From Acidobacteriota bacterium (GTDB taxonomy: Bacteria > Acidobacteriota > Terriglobia > Acidiferrales > UBA7541): DNA of 64,000 nucleotides. The notes beneath the pieces were generated by a model, which searched no databases, was not told the origin of the DNA, and worked only from the letters and a program-made list of their open reading frames with translations. Location of the stretch: assembly GCA_013289665.1 (NCBI GenBank), contig JABCZN010000001.1:62001-126000 (forward strand). Direction: 5' to 3'. Positions within the stretch are counted from its first letter, which is position 1. Each line of letters begins with the position of its first letter. Shown here piece after piece: positions 62,621-64,000 of this stretch. Both the position numbers and the translations under genes were made by a program.

Positions 62621-63817
62621 TTATCTGTCCACTTCTCCGAGCACGATATCAATCGTTCCGATGGACGCGACTGTGTCGGCGATCAACTGGCCCTTCACCA
62701 TCAGCGGAAGCGCCTGCAAATTCACAAACGACGGCCCGCGGAAATGCACGCGCAGAGGTTTCGGCGATCCGTCGCTGGCGATGAAACATCCCAACTCGCC
62801 GCGTGGCGATTCGACCGGCACGTAAACTTCTCCCGGCGGCGGCGAAAAGCCTTCCGTGAAAATCTTGAAGTGGTAGATCAGCGCTTCCATCTCCGTCTTC
62901 ATCTTTTCGCGCTGCGGCGGCACGATGCCCGGCGCTTCGGACTTGATCGGGCCTTGATCCGTAATTTTTCCCATCGCTTGGCGCACGATCTTCAAGCTTT
63001 CGCGCATTTCCTGCACGCGCACCAGATAACGCGCGAAGCAATCGGATTCGGTCCGCGTCGGCACGTTGAAATCGAACTCTTCGTACGAGGAATAGGGAAA
63101 CGCTTTGCGATTATCGAAGGCCACGCCGGCCGCGCGCAAACCCGGCCCTGTGGTGCTCATCGCAATCAGGGTTTCCGCCGGCAGATAGCCAACACCTTTC
63201 AGGCGCCCATGCCAGATCCTGTTTTTGGTCAGCAATTCCTCATACTCGTCAATGCGCGCCGGCATCATGTCCAGGAAGCGTTTCACCAATTCACGCCATC
63301 CCGCCGGTGGCTCCAGCGCCAGCCCGCCGATGCGGATGTAGCTGGTCATCATGCGCTGCCCGGCAAAGCGCTCGAAAATCTTCAGAATCTCTTCGCGTTC
63401 GCGGAAGCAATAGAGCATCACCGACATCGCGCCCATGTCCAGCGCGTGCGTCCCCAGCCACACCAGGTGCGAAGAAACGCGTTGCAGTTCCACCATCATC
63501 ACGCGGAAGTATTGCGCTCGCTTCGGCACCTCAAGCCCCAGAAGTTTTTCCACCGCCAGGCAATACACCAGGTTGTTACCCAGGGGATTCAGGTAATCCA
63601 TCCGGTCGGTCAGCGTGATGGCCTGCGAGTAGGTTTTGTCCTCGCAGCTCTTCTCGATGCCGGTGTGCAGGTAGCCCAGGTCGGGGACCGCGGTCACCAC
63701 GTTCTCGCCATCCAGCTCCAGCAAAACACGCAACACTCCGTGCGTAGAGGGGTGCTGTGGCCCCATATTCAGGACCATTGTTTTCGATGTGCCGACTGCT
63801 GTTTCAACCGTTGTCAT
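62621..63817 (-). CDS. nuoD: NADH-quinone oxidoreductase subunit D (full length)
   Basis: The 398-residue 49-kDa-type subunit that forms the quinone pocket with NuoB. It retains the quinone-pocket histidine in [13 protein letters not shown] and the tyrosine in NNLVYCLAVEKLLG (near residue 85), then TTGPGLRAAG and C-terminal FVNLQALPLMVKGQLIAD and IVLGEVDR. This is the reference against which the shortened plus-strand NuoD can be aligned. It follows the partial nuoC by 24 bases. Confidence 0.95.
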   Translation of the reverse strand: MTTVETAVGTSKTMVLNMGPQHPSTHGVLRVLLELDGENVVTAVPDLGYLHTGIEKSCEDKTYSQAITLTDRMDYLNPLGNNLVYCLAVEKLLGLEVPKRAQYFRVMMVELQRVSSHLVWLGTHALDMGAMSVMLYCFREREEILKIFERFAGQRMMTSYIRIGGLALEPPAGWRELVKRFLDMMPARIDEYEELLTKNRIWHGRLKGVGYLPAETLIAMSTTGPGLRAAGVAFDNRKAFPYSSYEEFDFNVPTRTESDCFARYLVRVQEMRESLKIVRQAMGKITDQGPIKSEAPGIVPPQREKMKTEMEALIYHFKIFTEGFSPPPGEVYVPVESPRGELGCFIASDGSPKPLRVHFRGPSFVNLQALPLMVKGQLIADTVASIGTIDIVLGEVDR

Positions 63818-63841
63818 GGGTCTCAGTCCGCCCGGCGGAAT

Positions 63842-64000
63842 CTAGCGCTTGCCCTCCACCGGAAAATCCCGGCGAAGTGGTGCTCCTTCAAACTCATCCG
63901 GCAAAAGAATGCGGCGCAAATCCGTATGCCCTTCAAAGCGAATCCCGAAAAGGTCAAAAATCTCCCGCTCCAACCAGTTGGCCCCAGGCCACAGGGGTTC
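63842..64000 (-). CDS. nuoC: NADH-quinone oxidoreductase subunit C, C-terminal fragment
   Basis: The window ends inside this gene, so only the last 52 residues are seen: [20 protein letters not shown], then [31 protein letters not shown] and TAG. This is the conserved C terminus of NuoC and keeps the Arg (PLRRDF) that is Cys in the plus-strand copy. nuoB and nuoA would be expected beyond 64000. Confidence 0.92.
   Translation of the reverse strand, partial: EPLWPGANWLEREIFDLFGIRFEGHTDLRRILLPDEFEGAPLRRDFPVEGKR

Noticed and set aside
61002..62825. 607-residue open frame antisense to nuoEF and nuoD
   Set aside because: The minus-strand frame is clearly nuoEF. GC-rich codon use leaves the complementary frame open; its translation is His/Arg-rich with no domain.

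Overview
The window looks like chromosomal DNA of an acidobacterium (Acidobacteriota, probably a soil Terriglobia-type lineage). This is inferred from moderately high GC, an Oar-like TonB-dependent receptor tail followed by YVTN propeller proteins, RRM RNA-binding proteins, a fused NuoEF, and many family-less small proteins. There is no rRNA, tRNA, CRISPR, phage or insertion sequence that I can support. The DNA is densely coding on both strands.

Layout. 1-3634 (+): receptor tail, YVTN-like propeller, di-haem cytochrome/propeller fusion. 3688-7298 (-): a hidden 53-residue basic protein, an RRM protein with a structured leader, sigma factor RpoD, and an XRE-type regulator. 7478-11718 (+): small stress-type and unknown proteins, a second RRM protein, then two unusual response regulators (REC-HPt and REC-HATPase). 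11881-16053: HpaI-type aldolase, FAD oxidoreductase, MarC, DinB-like protein, Hpt. 16111-19244 (+): GAF-GAF-PP2C phosphatase overlapping lysA. 19248-25475 (-): nadK, tlyA, ispA-type prenyl synthase, xseB, mutM, penicillin-acylase-type hydrolase. 25651-28521 (+): CorC/HlyC-type protein and AmpG-like transporter. 28532-29441 (-): a lipoprotein pseudogene with three lesions. 29526-35226: SAM hydrolase-type DUF62 protein, purA, and a molybdenum-cofactor operon (moeA, moaC, a PatA-like regulator, mogA). 35337-39703: unknown protein, CocE/NonD hydrolase, proC, DUF4440-like secreted protein.

The last 24 kb is an energy-conversion island. A plus-strand complex-I-like cluster (nuoA, nuoC, an internally deleted nuoD, nuoH, J, K, L, M, N) runs by a 23-bp gene overlap into F0 ATP synthase genes (atpZ-like, atpI, atpB, atpE) and ends at a strong terminator. 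Facing it on the minus strand is a second, conventional cluster (nuoC partial, D, EF fusion, G, H, J, K, L, M, N). The two paralogous clusters are convergent.

The plus-strand cluster is the most interesting item. It has all the pumping subunits but lacks nuoB, nuoE, nuoF, nuoG and nuoI, its NuoD has lost about 220 central residues, and its NuoH has Ala in place of two Glu of the quinone-side acidic loop. It may be a complex-I-derived membrane arm with a different input module, or a decaying duplicate; the sequence alone cannot decide. nuoI is missing from both clusters.
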